A DNA stretch of 64,000 nucleotides, taken from assembly GCF_003002895.1 (NCBI RefSeq), contig NZ_PVTI01000001.1:186001-250000 (forward strand). The letters run 5' to 3'. Position numbers and translations under genes: made by a program. Shown here in pieces: positions 9,949-18,217 of this stretch; position 1 is the first letter of the stretch, and each line of letters opens with the position of its first letter. The notes beneath the pieces are model-generated. The model saw only the letters and a list, made by a program, of their open reading frames with translations. It made no database searches and was not told the DNA's origin. Source of the DNA: Knoellia remsis (GTDB lineage Bacteria > Actinomycetota > Actinomycetes > Actinomycetales > Dermatophilaceae).

Positions 9949-11126
9949 CCTCCCAAACGACCCCGGCCACCACGGCGACCATCGTGCGCCTGCTGCGCGA
10001 GGACCTGCGCGGCCGGACGGCATACGGCGCGCCGCAGCTCGACGTCCCGGTCGCCCTCAACACCAACGAGAACTCGTATGCCGTCCCCGCGCCGGTGGTC
10101 GAGGAGATCGTCGCCGCGGTGCGGGCCGCCGCAGGCGGCCTCAACCGCTACCCGGACCGGGAGTTCACGGCCCTGCGCGGCGACCTCGCGGCATACCTCT
10201 CGCGCAGCGGCACCCCGGTGACGCCGGAGCAGGTCTGGGCCGGCAATGGCTCCAACGAGGTCCTGCTGCACCTGCTCCAGGCGTTCGGCGGGCCGGGGCG
10301 CACGGCGCTCGGGTTCACCCCGGCGTACTCGATGCACCCGATCATCACCGCGACGACCGGCACGAGCTGGGTCGACGGCCTGCGCGGCGGCGAGGCGGGC
10401 AGCGGCGGTGCGGGCAGCGGCGCGGCGTTCGACCTCACGGCCGAGTCGGCTGCGCGCCAGGCCGCCGAGCACGACCCGCACGTCGTCTTCCTCTGCTCAC
10501 CCAACAACCCGACGGGCACGGCTCTCGGGCTCGACGTCGTCGAGGCCGTCCACGAGGCCGCGCCGCGTGCGGTCGTCGTCGTCGACGAGGCCTACGAGGA
10601 GTTCGCGCGACCCGGGACGCCGAGCGCGCTCACCCTCCTCGAGGGCCGGCCGCGGCTCGTCGTGACCCGGACGATGAGCAAGGCGTTCGCGTTCGCCGGT
10701 GGGCGGCTCGGCTACCTCGCCGCCGACCCGGCACTCGTCGACGCGCTGCGGCTCGTGCGGATGCCCTATCACCTGTCCACGCCGACGCAGGTCATCGCGC
10801 GGGCCGCCCTCGCCCATGTCGACACGATGCTCGGCACCGTCGACGTCATCAAGGAACAGCGCGACCGCATCGTCACCGAGCTGGGCCGCCTCGGGCTCGA
10901 CCCCGTCCCGAGCGACGCGAACTTCGTCCTCTTCGGCGGGCTGCGCGACGCCGCCGTGACGTGGCGCACCCTGCTCGACGCGGGGGTTCTCGTCCGGGAC
11001 GTCGGCATTCCCCACTATCTTCGAGTGACCGCCGGGACACCGGAGGAGACGACGGCCTTCCTCGAGGCCGTGGCCGCGCTGCCACCTGACCACCACCTGC
11101 GCCCCGAACCGGAAGGACAGCCGTGA
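9945..11126 (+). CDS. hisC: Histidinol-phosphate aminotransferase
   Basis: PLP-dependent transamination of imidazole-acetol phosphate with glutamate in histidine synthesis. The 393-residue fold-type I protein shows [18 protein letters not shown] at the start, [16 protein letters not shown], the cofactor-phosphate region [20 protein letters not shown] (Asn/Pro cofactor contacts), [10 protein letters not shown] and the lysine site [17 protein letters not shown] near residue 246. The start ATG overlaps the hisD stop by four bases. A Gly/Ser/Ala-rich insert (about residues 147-160) looks like a surface loop. The call is firm because of family motifs and operon position. Confidence 0.96.
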   Translation: MTSQTTPATTATIVRLLREDLRGRTAYGAPQLDVPVALNTNENSYAVPAPVVEEIVAAVRAAAGGLNRYPDREFTALRGDLAAYLSRSGTPVTPEQVWAGNGSNEVLLHLLQAFGGPGRTALGFTPAYSMHPIITATTGTSWVDGLRGGEAGSGGAGSGAAFDLTAESAARQAAEHDPHVVFLCSPNNPTGTALGLDVVEAVHEAAPRAVVVVDEAYEEFARPGTPSALTLLEGRPRLVVTRTMSKAFAFAGGRLGYLAADPALVDALRLVRMPYHLSTPTQVIARAALAHVDTMLGTVDVIKEQRDRIVTELGRLGLDPVPSDANFVLFGGLRDAAVTWRTLLDAGVLVRDVGIPHYLRVTAGTPEETTAFLEAVAALPPDHHLRPEPEGQP

Positions 11127-11728
11127 CGAGCAACCGCACCGCGACGGTGACGCGCTCCACCTCCGAGAGCAGCGTCGAGCTCACCCTCGACCTCGACGGC
11201 ACGGGCGTCGGCGAGGTGAGCACGGGAGTGCGCTTCTACGACCACATGCTCCTGTCGCTGGCCAAGCACTCCCTCATCGACCTGCGGGTCAAGGCGACCG
11301 GTGACATCGACGTCGACGCACACCACACCGTCGAGGACGTCGCGATCGTCCTCGGTGATGCGCTGCGCGAGGCCCTCGGCGACAAGAGCGGCATCTCCCG
11401 CTTCGGTGACGCCACCGTCCCGCTCGACGAGGCCCTGGTCCACGCCGTCGTCGACGTGGCCGGCCGCCCCTACGTCGTGCACACCGGTGAGCCCGCCGGC
11501 CAGGAGTACGCCGTCATCGGCGGCAACTACATCGGTTCGCTGACCCGTCACGTCTTCGAGTCGTTCGCGCACCACGCGGGCATCGCCCTGCACGTGCGCG
11601 TCCTCTCCGGGCGCGACCCGCACCACGTCGTCGAGGCCCAGTTCAAGGCCGTGGCGCGGGCGTTGCGCGCCGCCGTCGCGCGCGACGCGCGTGTCGTCGG
11701 CATCCCCAGCGCCAAGGGCGCGCTCTGA
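11123..11728 (+). CDS. hisB: Imidazoleglycerol-phosphate dehydratase
   Basis: Manganese enzyme that dehydrates imidazoleglycerol phosphate to imidazole-acetol phosphate. The 201-residue monofunctional form has the duplicated metal motifs: [41 protein letters not shown] and [19 protein letters not shown]. It begins with a GTG that overlaps the hisC stop (GTGA). Unlike the enterobacterial enzyme there is no fused phosphatase domain, so histidinol-phosphate phosphatase must be encoded elsewhere. A gene of unknown function starts two bases after its stop. Confidence 0.97.
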   Translation: MTSNRTATVTRSTSESSVELTLDLDGTGVGEVSTGVRFYDHMLLSLAKHSLIDLRVKATGDIDVDAHHTVEDVAIVLGDALREALGDKSGISRFGDATVPLDEALVHAVVDVAGRPYVVHTGEPAGQEYAVIGGNYIGSLTRHVFESFAHHAGIALHVRVLSGRDPHHVVEAQFKAVARALRAAVARDARVVGIPSAKGAL

Positions 11729-11730
11729 CC

Positions 11731-12354
11731 GTGGCCGCCGACCCGACCCCCGACCTCGGACACGGGCTCGTCCTCGTCCGGGGCAGTGCCGCGGCGTCGG
11801 CGCGCTGGGTCAGGCGCGGGCTCACCGCCGTCCGGGTCGCTCCGCTGCCGGGGTGGACCGGCGTCTGCCTCGCCGAGGACCGCGCCCTGTCCGCGGCGCC
11901 CTACGACATCGGGCTCGAGGTCCTCGCTGCGAGGGCGGTGCCGACACGCCAGCGCCCGGCGATCGGACTCTTCGTCATCGACGGCTGTGCCGTCGTCACC
12001 GTTCAGGAGCGTGGTTGGCGGCTGCACCAGCGCTGGCTCGTGTGGGAGCCGGGCACGGGCGTGCGTCGCACGCCCGACCTGCCCGTTCTGCCGTCGAGGC
12101 TGCTCGTCGACGTCGCGGGAGCGCGTCGGCGGGTCGACCCGCGCGAGGTCGCCGACCACTTCTCCGATGCGAGCGGCGAGCCCCTCGAGGTGCTCGCCGG
12201 ACTGATGCGGCTGCTCGGCCTGCCTGGCGAGGAGCTGCTGCGCGACGGCGCCGACGACAGCCACGAGCGCATCGACCCGAGCCCGCGCTCGGTGGCGGCG
12301 TTCGACGCGCTCGTCGCCGAGGACGCCGCACACCGGGCGGAGCTCGAGCAGTGA
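11731..12354 (+). CDS. Conserved hypothetical protein inside the histidine operon
   Basis: I do not recognise a family. The 207-residue protein starts at GTG 11731, two bases after hisB, and overlaps hisH by four bases (GTGA), so it is translated with the pathway genes. It is soluble, with no signal or membrane segment. The N-terminal half is beta-rich (GHGLVLVRGSAAASARWVRR, LFVIDGCAVVTVQERGWR), followed by RVDPREVADHFSDASGEPLE and an acidic helical C-terminus. Codon use resembles its neighbours, so it looks native. A role tied to HisB or HisH is only an inference from position. It is not a phosphatase by any motif I can see. Confidence 0.8.
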   Translation: MAADPTPDLGHGLVLVRGSAAASARWVRRGLTAVRVAPLPGWTGVCLAEDRALSAAPYDIGLEVLAARAVPTRQRPAIGLFVIDGCAVVTVQERGWRLHQRWLVWEPGTGVRRTPDLPVLPSRLLVDVAGARRRVDPREVADHFSDASGEPLEVLAGLMRLLGLPGEELLRDGADDSHERIDPSPRSVAAFDALVAEDAAHRAELEQ

Positions 12355-13001
12355 GCGGTTCCGCACCGAGCGTCGTCGTCCTCGACCACGGCAGTGGCAA
12401 CGTCCACAGCGTTGTGCGCGCCCTCGAGCGCGTGGGCGCCCAGGTCGAGCTCACCGCCGACCGCCAGCGCGCCCTCGACGCCGGTGGTCTGCTCCTGCCC
12501 GGCGTCGGCAACTTCCACGCCTGCGTTCGTGGCATGCGGGCCGCCGAGGCGCCGCGGATCATCGATGTGCGCCTCTCGGGCAGCCGGCCCGTCCTCGGCA
12601 TCTGCGTCGGCATGCAGGCGCTCTTCGAGTCCTCGACCGAGCCCAGCGACTCCGTCCAGCAGGGGATGGGCGAGTGGCCCGGTGTCGTCGAGCGCCTCGA
12701 GGCACCGGTCGTCCCGCACACCGGCTGGAGCGAGGTCGAGGCCGCGCCGGGGTCGGCCCTGTTCGCCGGAGTCGAGTCCGAGCGGTTCTACTTCGTCCAT
12801 TCGTATGCCGTCCGCGACTGGACCATGCCCGAGCCCGAGGGGTCGTTCGCGGCCGTCGCGCCGAAGGTCACCTGGTCCACCCACGGTGAACGCTTCGTCG
12901 CAGCGGTGGAGAATGGCCCGCTGTCGGCCACGCAGTTCCACCCGGAGAAGTCCGGCGACGCCGGGCTCACCCTCCTCGAGAACTGGGTCCGCTCGCTCTG
13001 A
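12351..13001 (+). CDS. hisH: Imidazole glycerol phosphate synthase, glutaminase subunit
   Basis: Class I glutamine amidotransferase that supplies ammonia to HisF. The 216-residue protein starts with GTG at 12351 and opens VVVLDHGSGNVHSVVRALERVG. The oxyanion/nucleophile line is LGICVGMQALFESS, with the catalytic Cys, and the His-Glu pair is in QFHPEKSGDAG. FYFVHSYAV is also typical. hisF is not in this window, so the partner cyclase lies elsewhere. The gene overlaps the unknown gene before it; 93 bases follow before priA. The segment SYAV is encoded by a GTATGCCG octamer. Confidence 0.96.
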   Translation: MSGSAPSVVVLDHGSGNVHSVVRALERVGAQVELTADRQRALDAGGLLLPGVGNFHACVRGMRAAEAPRIIDVRLSGSRPVLGICVGMQALFESSTEPSDSVQQGMGEWPGVVERLEAPVVPHTGWSEVEAAPGSALFAGVESERFYFVHSYAVRDWTMPEPEGSFAAVAPKVTWSTHGERFVAAVENGPLSATQFHPEKSGDAGLTLLENWVRSL

Positions 13002-13094
13002 GCCCGCTCGGCGTGCCGCGTCGCCAACGCGCGCTCACGGCATACGACAACCTCGACACCCACCCACACCACGCCACCAACCCGAGAAGGTGCC

Positions 13095-13826
13095 ATGACC
13101 GACCGCCTCCAGCTCCTGCCCGCCGTCGACGTCGCCGGCGGCCGCGCCGTCCAGCTCGTCCAGGGTGTCGCCGGCAGCGGCGGCGAGTTCGGTGACCCGC
13201 TCGAGGCGGCGCTGCGCTGGCAGGAGCAGGGCGCCGAGTGGCTCCACCTCGTCGACCTCGACGCCGCCTTCGGGCGCGGCGAGAACGCCGAGATGCTCGC
13301 TCGCATCGTCGGGACCCTCGACATCGACGTGGAGATGAGCGGCGGCATCCGTGACGCCGTCACCCTCGACCGGGCGCTCGCGACCGGCTGCCGTCGGGTC
13401 AACCTCGGCACCGCCGCGCTGGAGAACCCGGAGTGGACGGCACGTGCCATCGCCGACCACGGCGACCGGGTCGCGGTCGGGCTCGACGTCCGCGGCACGA
13501 CTCTGGCGGCCCGCGGCTGGACGCAGGAGGGCGGCGACATCTGGGAGACGCTCGAGCGTCTCGACCGTGAGGGCTGCGAGCGCTACGTCGTCACCGACGT
13601 CACCAAGGACGGCATGCTCAAGGGGCCGAACCTCGACCTGCTCCGGGACGTCTGCGCCCGCACCGAGCGACCCGTCATCGCCTCCGGTGGCGTCTCCACG
13701 CTCGCCGACGTCGAGGCCCTGCGCGGGATGGTTGGTGAGGGTGTCGAGGGTGCCATCGTCGGGTCGGCGCTCTACCGGGGCGGGTTCACCCTGCCCGAGG
13801 CCCTCGACGTCGCCGGACGCCCATGA
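13095..13826 (+). CDS. priA: Phosphoribosyl isomerase A (HisA/TrpF dual-function type)
   Basis: A (beta/alpha)8 sugar isomerase acting on ProFAR in histidine synthesis and, in most actinobacteria, also on phosphoribosyl anthranilate in tryptophan synthesis. The 243-residue protein has [18 protein letters not shown] with the catalytic Asp, [36 protein letters not shown] with the second Asp, and the phosphate-binding end VIASGGVST with GAIVGSALY. Whether it truly has both activities depends on the absence of trpF in the genome, which I cannot see. ATG at 13095 follows GAGAAGG. The next gene overlaps its stop by four bases. Confidence 0.93.
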   Translation: MTDRLQLLPAVDVAGGRAVQLVQGVAGSGGEFGDPLEAALRWQEQGAEWLHLVDLDAAFGRGENAEMLARIVGTLDIDVEMSGGIRDAVTLDRALATGCRRVNLGTAALENPEWTARAIADHGDRVAVGLDVRGTTLAARGWTQEGGDIWETLERLDREGCERYVVTDVTKDGMLKGPNLDLLRDVCARTERPVIASGGVSTLADVEALRGMVGEGVEGAIVGSALYRGGFTLPEALDVAGRP

Positions 13827-14512
13827 CGCGCGACCTCGTCTTCACCGGGTTCGAGGGCGATGACGGCTCGGCGGACCCGGCGGTCGAGGCGGCGCTCGTG
13901 GGGGAGGACCCGACGGTCCTGATGGCCGTCCTCGCCACCGCGCGACTCCTCGTGCCCATCGTCGCGGAGCCGGTCGAGACCGACCTCTCCGACGAGGGCC
14001 TGGCCGTGGACAAGCGCACCGACATGGCGGCGGTGACCCTGGTCGCGCCCGACGGTGAGCGTGCCCTCCCCGTCTTCACGAGCGCGGCGTCGCTCGCCGC
14101 GTGGGACCCGCAGGCACGTCCGGTGCCGGTCACGTCCGCGCGCGCCGGCCAGGCCGCTGTCTCGGAGCGGTGCGACGTCATCGTCGTCGACGTCGCGGGG
14201 CCGGTGACCCGGGTGCTCCGACCGTCGATGGTCTGGGCGCTCGCGCAGCAGCGGGAGTGGGTCGCGCCCCATCTCGACCCGTTCGTCGCCGCCGGTGTCG
14301 CGCGCGCCGTCGCGGAGGAGCCCGAGGTGCGGTCGCACTCCGTCGAGGAGGGCGCGCCCGCGGGGTCGGGCGTCCTCGGCGTCGTGCTCGAGCTCGTCGA
14401 CGGCCTCGACGCACCCGCCGTCCAGCGGGTCGCGACACGGGTGGGGGAGCGGCTCGCCACCGACGGCGAGCTGCGTGCCCGGCTCGACGGGCTCGCCTTC
14501 CGCATCCGCTGA
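13823..14512 (+). CDS. SseB-like N-terminal domain protein
   Basis: A 229-residue soluble protein of the SseB N-terminal domain type, a family common in actinobacteria that do not have type III secretion. Landmarks are [58 protein letters not shown] and the later segment [27 protein letters not shown]. It overlaps priA by an ATGA and precedes infC, the usual actinobacterial arrangement. There are no secretion signals or membrane segments. Biological role unknown; the name SseB should not be taken to mean a secreted effector. Confidence 0.82.
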   Translation: MTRDLVFTGFEGDDGSADPAVEAALVGEDPTVLMAVLATARLLVPIVAEPVETDLSDEGLAVDKRTDMAAVTLVAPDGERALPVFTSAASLAAWDPQARPVPVTSARAGQAAVSERCDVIVVDVAGPVTRVLRPSMVWALAQQREWVAPHLDPFVAAGVARAVAEEPEVRSHSVEEGAPAGSGVLGVVLELVDGLDAPAVQRVATRVGERLATDGELRARLDGLAFRIR

Positions 14513-14540
14513 GGTCCTGCCGGCCGCGCGGACCCACGGA

Positions 14541-14571
14541 TTGGTCACGGCTGTGCCGCCCCTGCTAACCT
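14541..14571 (+). promoter_or_regulatory. Candidate promoter for the infC operon
   Basis: TTGGTC at 14541-14546 and TAACCT at 14566-14571, with a 19-base spacer. It lies in the 289-base gap between the SseB-like gene and infC and leaves a leader of more than 220 bases. The spacer is slightly long, so this is a moderate candidate. Confidence 0.4.
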
Positions 14572-14723
14572 TGTGCGCTGACCGACCGTGTCCTCGGGTC
14601 TCCCGCGGACATGGTGCGCAAGTGAAGCCCCGCTTCCACCCGCGATGACCTCTGAGGTCGCCGGGTTCTCCACACACGGTCTCCGGCATCGGCGTATGCC
14701 GTGGCTCGAGTGTGGACGGACGT

Positions 14724-14754
14724 GAGGCTTCTCGTGCGCGACGCGAGGAGCCTC
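14724..14754 (+). promoter_or_regulatory. Leader hairpin upstream of infC (attenuator candidate)
   Basis: An 11-bp stem with one G-U pair (14724-14734 with 14744-14754) and a 9-base loop, followed by TTCTCG. It sits about 50 bases before the infC ribosome site, inside the long leader. infC-rpmI-rplT operons are commonly autoregulated through their leader by L20 or IF3, so an attenuator or protein-binding hairpin fits, but the target is not shown by sequence alone. Confidence 0.5.
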
Positions 14755-14801
14755 TTCTCGTGTCCGGACACCCGAACGCCACTGACCACAAGGAGTACGA
14801 C

Positions 14802-15434
14802 ATCAGCGAGCCTCGCATCAACGACCGCATCCGGGTTCCGGAGGTGCGGTTGGTTGGCCCCAACGGCGAGCAGGTCGGCATCGTCCGTGTCGAGGACGCC
14901 CTGCGTCTCGCTGCGGAGGCGGACCTCGACCTGGTCGAGGTGGCCCCCATGGCCAAGCCGCCGGTCGCCAAGCTCATGGACTTCGGCAAGTACAAGTACG
15001 AAGCCGCCATGAAGGCCCGAGAAGCACGCAAGAACCAGGTCAACACGGTCATCAAGGAGATCAAGCTCCGCCCGAAGATCGACCCGCACGACTACGGCAC
15101 CAAGAAGGGCCACGTCGAGCGCTTCCTCAAGGGTGGCGACAAGGTCAAGGTGACGATCATGTTCCGTGGTCGCGAGCAGTCCCGCCCCGAGCTGGGCTAC
15201 CGGCTGCTGCAGCGCCTCGCGGAGGACGTCATCGAGCTGGGCACCGTCGAGTCGGCGCCGAAGCAGGACGGCCGCAACATGATCATGGTGCTGGCCCCGA
15301 CGAAGAAGAAGTCCGAGGCCCGCGCCGAGCAGCGCCGCAAGAAGGACGAGGCCGCCGCCAGCGCGCCGGCCGAGGCCCCCGAGGCAGCAGTCCCGGCGGA
15401 GGCCGCCGAGGTCAGCACGACCGAGGCGTCCTGA
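14802..15434 (+). CDS. infC: Translation initiation factor IF-3, ATC start codon
   Basis: IF-3 binds the 30S subunit, prevents subunit joining and checks the start codon. I start it at the ATC at 14802: AAGGAG lies at 14790-14795 with an ideal 6-base spacer, and the protein then reads (M)[19 protein letters not shown], the family N-terminus. The first ATG upstream in frame (14712) would add 30 unrelated residues. Non-ATG/GTG/TTG starts are known for infC and let IF-3 repress itself. The 210-residue protein has the N-domain, the lysine-rich linker and the C-domain line [20 protein letters not shown], then a C-terminal tail of about 40 residues rich in Ala, Glu, Pro and Lys. It is first in the operon infC-rpmI-rplT. 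Confidence 0.95.
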   Translation: MSEPRINDRIRVPEVRLVGPNGEQVGIVRVEDALRLAAEADLDLVEVAPMAKPPVAKLMDFGKYKYEAAMKAREARKNQVNTVIKEIKLRPKIDPHDYGTKKGHVERFLKGGDKVKVTIMFRGREQSRPELGYRLLQRLAEDVIELGTVESAPKQDGRNMIMVLAPTKKKSEARAEQRRKKDEAAASAPAEAPEAAVPAEAAEVSTTEAS

Positions 15435-15517
15435 GCCCGCGGCTCGCCCGCACCGAAGTTTTCCGAGCATCACCCCGAGCAGCACTGCAGTACCGACAGC
15501 GAAGGAGATCGGCAGCC

Positions 15518-15712
15518 ATGCCGAAGAACAAGACCCACAGCGGCACCAAGAAGCGGTTCCGCGTCACCGGTTCCGGCAAGGTCATGCGTGAGCAGGCCGG
15601 TCACGTCCACAAGTTCCACGAGAAGACCCCGCAGAAGGCTCGCCGCCTGAGCAAGGACGTCATGGTCTCCGCGGCCGACGTCAAGAAGGTCAAGAAGCTT
15701 CTCGGTCGCTGA
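15518..15712 (+). CDS. rpmI: 50S ribosomal protein L35
   Basis: A 64-residue basic ribosomal protein: MPKNKTHSGTKKRFRVTGSG at the start, then the typical HKFHEKTPQKARRLSKD. The ATG at 15518 follows AAGGAG (15501-15506). It is the middle gene of infC-rpmI-rplT; 83 bases separate it from infC. Length and sequence are standard for L35. Confidence 0.98.
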   Translation: MPKNKTHSGTKKRFRVTGSGKVMREQAGHVHKFHEKTPQKARRLSKDVMVSAADVKKVKKLLGR

Positions 15713-15754
15713 GCCGGCCACACCCCCGAACCAGAACGAACAAGGAGTACTCAC

Positions 15755-16141
15755 GTGGCACGCGTGAAGCGGGCGGTCAACGCCCAGAAGAAGCGCCGGG
15801 TCGTCCTCGAGCGCGCGAGCGGCTACCGCGGTCAGCGGTCCCGTCTCTACCGCAAGGCCAAGGAGCAGGTCACCCACTCGCTCGGCTACAGCTACCGCGA
15901 CCGTCGCGCCCGCAAGGGTGACTTCCGTCGCCTGTGGATCCAGCGCATCAACGCCGCTGCCCGCGCCAACGGCATGACCTACAACCGGTTCATCCAGGGC
16001 CTCAAGGCCGCCGAGGTCGAGGTCGACCGCCGCATGCTCGCCGAGCTCGCGGTCAACGACGAGGCCGCGTTCGCCGCGCTCGTCGAGATCGCCAAGGCCA
16101 ACGTCCCGGCCCAGACCGAGACCGAGAAGGCGTCCGCCTGA
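15755..16141 (+). CDS. rplT: 50S ribosomal protein L20
   Basis: A 128-residue 23S rRNA-binding protein needed early in 50S assembly, and in several bacteria the autoregulator of this operon. It opens with [20 protein letters not shown] and has [20 protein letters not shown] and [19 protein letters not shown]. The GTG at 15755 follows AAGGAG at 15741-15746. The C-terminus carries about ten extra residues rich in Glu, Thr and Ala beyond the usual end. Last ribosomal gene of the operon. Confidence 0.98.
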   Translation: MARVKRAVNAQKKRRVVLERASGYRGQRSRLYRKAKEQVTHSLGYSYRDRRARKGDFRRLWIQRINAAARANGMTYNRFIQGLKAAEVEVDRRMLAELAVNDEAAFAALVEIAKANVPAQTETEKASA

Positions 16142-16208
16142 GCCTGCGCGACCCGCGCGACGAGGCGCACCCGCTGCACCTCGCCCATCACCGAGCGCCG
16201 GGAGAGCC

Positions 16209-17003
16209 GTGCTGACCAACGTCCGATCCGATCGGGTCAGGTCAGTGCGATCGCTCTCCCGGCGCTCGGTGCGTGAGCGGACCGGCCGCTTCGTCGTCGA
16301 CGGCCCTCAAGGCGTGCGCGAGGCGATCCGGTATGCCGCGGAGCGCGTCGACGACCTCTACGTCACCGGTGCTGCCGCGCAGCGACACAGCGACCTCGTC
16401 GACGCCGCCCACGCAGCGCGGGTGCGCGTCCACGACACCGACGAGGCCGTGCTCGCGGCCATGTCGGACACCGAGTCGCCGCAGGGGCTGCTCGCCGTCG
16501 TCGCCACGGAGTCGCCCACCCTCGACGACGTGCTCGCACGTACCCCGCGACTGCTCGTGCTGCTGTCGTCGGTGCGCGACCCGGGCAACGCCGGAACCGT
16601 GATCCGCGGCGCCGACGCCTTCGGGGCCGACGCCGTCCTCGTCACCGAGGGGTCCGTCGACGTCCACTCGCCCAAGGTCGTCCGGTCCACCGTGGGGTCG
16701 ATCTTCCACCTCCCGGTCGTGACCGGCCTCGACGTCACGGCGACCCTGGACGCGCTGGCCGCACACGGCATACGCACGCTCGCGGCCGACGGAGCCGGGA
16801 CGACCCTCCTGCCCGACGCCGACCTCGACGGTCCGCACGCCTGGGTCATGGGCAACGAGGCCTGGGGTCTCCCCGAGGAGGTGAAGGCCCGGTGCGCCGA
16901 CGTCGTCCGCGTCCCCATCCACGATCGGGTGGAGTCGCTCAACCTCGCCATGGCCGCCACGGTGTGCCTCGCGGCCTCGTCGGGCGCGACGCGGCCGCGC
17001 TGA
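16209..17003 (+). CDS. SpoU/TrmH-family rRNA (or tRNA) 2'-O-methyltransferase
   Basis: A 264-residue SPOUT-class RNA ribose methyltransferase. The N-terminal part (GRFVVDGPQGVREAIRYA) resembles the L30e-like RNA-binding domain. The knot-forming C-terminal domain has the three family motifs: LLSSVRDPGNAGTVIRGADA (motif 1 with Asn and Arg), WVMGNEAWGLPEE (motif 2) and VRVPIHDRVESLNLAMAATV (motif 3). The GTG at 16209 follows GGGAGAG. Position after rplT and before pheST is usual in actinobacteria. The methylated nucleotide cannot be told from sequence; a guanosine in 23S rRNA is the common annotation. Confidence 0.92.
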   Translation: MLTNVRSDRVRSVRSLSRRSVRERTGRFVVDGPQGVREAIRYAAERVDDLYVTGAAAQRHSDLVDAAHAARVRVHDTDEAVLAAMSDTESPQGLLAVVATESPTLDDVLARTPRLLVLLSSVRDPGNAGTVIRGADAFGADAVLVTEGSVDVHSPKVVRSTVGSIFHLPVVTGLDVTATLDALAAHGIRTLAADGAGTTLLPDADLDGPHAWVMGNEAWGLPEEVKARCADVVRVPIHDRVESLNLAMAATVCLAASSGATRPR

Positions 17004-17020
17004 CGTGGTTGGGTGGGCTC

Positions 17021-18106
17021 ATGGAGCAGCCCACCATCGCCGAGGACGTCCTCACCATCGACCGGCCCAGTGCGATGGCCGCCGCCGAGATGCTGCCCGA
17101 CGGCCTCGTCACGGCCAACAGCGACGGCAGGATCACCTTCCTCAACCACCGCGCCCGCCAGATCCTCGGGAGCTGGGCCGACGGTCTCGTCGGGCGCCAC
17201 CTGCGCGACGGGATCCCGCTCGAGACCCGCAACGGCGACTCGTGGTGGGACGTCACCGACCCCTGGCGCGGGCTGCAGATCCGCACCGGCCACCGCGAGA
17301 AGCTGCTCCAGCTGCCCGACGGCCGCGAGCTGCTCGTCACGGCGCGCTACCTCCGCAAGGACCAGGCGGGGCCGCTCGGGGCCATCTTCCTCGGGCTGCG
17401 CGACGCCGAGGCCCGACGCCGGGCAGAGCAGGACCATGCGGCCCTCATCTCGACGATCGCCCACGAGCTGCGCTCACCGCTGACCGGCGTCAAGGGGTTC
17501 AGCTCGACGCTGCTGCGGCGGTGGGCCCAGTTCGGCGAGGAGCAGCGGCTCACGATGCTGCGAGCGATCGACGGTGATGCCGACCGGCTCACCCGTCTCA
17601 TCACCGACCTGCTCGACGTGTCACGGATCGACGCGGGCAAGCTGCGCATCCACGAGGTGCCACTGCCGATCCGCGAGACCTTCACCCGCCACGTCGACCG
17701 GCTCGCGGCGAACGGACACGACGCGAGCGACTTCACCGTCACCGTCGAGCCGGGCGCGGAGGAGGTCTACGCCGACGCCGACCGTCTCGACCAGGTGCTC
17801 GCGAACCTCATCGAGAACGCCCTCCGCCACGGCGAGGGGCATGTGGAGCTGAGCGCGACACCTCACGACGACGACGGCACACCGGGCATCGTCATCGGCG
17901 TGCGCGACGACGGCCCTGGCATCCCCGAGGAGAAGCGCCGGGTCGTCTTCGGGCGGTTCTGGCACGGGCAGAGCGGCAGCGGCACCGGGCTCGGCCTCTA
18001 CATCGTGCGGGGCATCGTCGAGGCGCACGGCGGCTGGGCCGACATCGGTGACTCGCCCGGCGGTGGCGCGATGGTCCGGGTCTTCCTCCCCTCAGAACCC
18101 GTCTGA
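17021..18106 (+). CDS. PAS-domain sensor histidine kinase, orphan
   Basis: A 361-residue cytoplasmic histidine kinase with no membrane segment. Order: an N-terminal PAS-like domain (ADGLVTANSDGRITFLNHRA, about residues 25-125), a HisKA domain with the phosphorylated His in STIAHELRSPLTGVKGF (near 150), and an ATPase domain with the N box LIENALRH, the G1 box VRDDGPGIPEEK, GRFWHGQSGSGTGLGLYIV and a Gly-rich end. The ATG at 17021 is chosen because the longer frame upstream overlaps the methyltransferase gene. No response regulator is encoded nearby. A kinase between trmH and pheST is conserved in many actinobacteria. Signal and partner unknown. Confidence 0.92.
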   Translation: MEQPTIAEDVLTIDRPSAMAAAEMLPDGLVTANSDGRITFLNHRARQILGSWADGLVGRHLRDGIPLETRNGDSWWDVTDPWRGLQIRTGHREKLLQLPDGRELLVTARYLRKDQAGPLGAIFLGLRDAEARRRAEQDHAALISTIAHELRSPLTGVKGFSSTLLRRWAQFGEEQRLTMLRAIDGDADRLTRLITDLLDVSRIDAGKLRIHEVPLPIRETFTRHVDRLAANGHDASDFTVTVEPGAEEVYADADRLDQVLANLIENALRHGEGHVELSATPHDDDGTPGIVIGVRDDGPGIPEEKRRVVFGRFWHGQSGSGTGLGLYIVRGIVEAHGGWADIGDSPGGGAMVRVFLPSEPV

Positions 18107-18217
18107 GCCCACCGCAGCGACCACTGCAGCGCGAATCTCGTTTCGGCGCAGGTGCGCCCACGGCATACGCTGCACCGACACAGTCGGTGACGGGACGAGG
18201 CGAAAGGGGTGAGCGCG

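Noticed and set aside
13823-14512. Reading the SseB-like gene as a type III secretion effector or chaperone
   Set aside because: No secretion apparatus genes are present, and the SseB N-terminal domain is widespread in actinobacteria without such a system.
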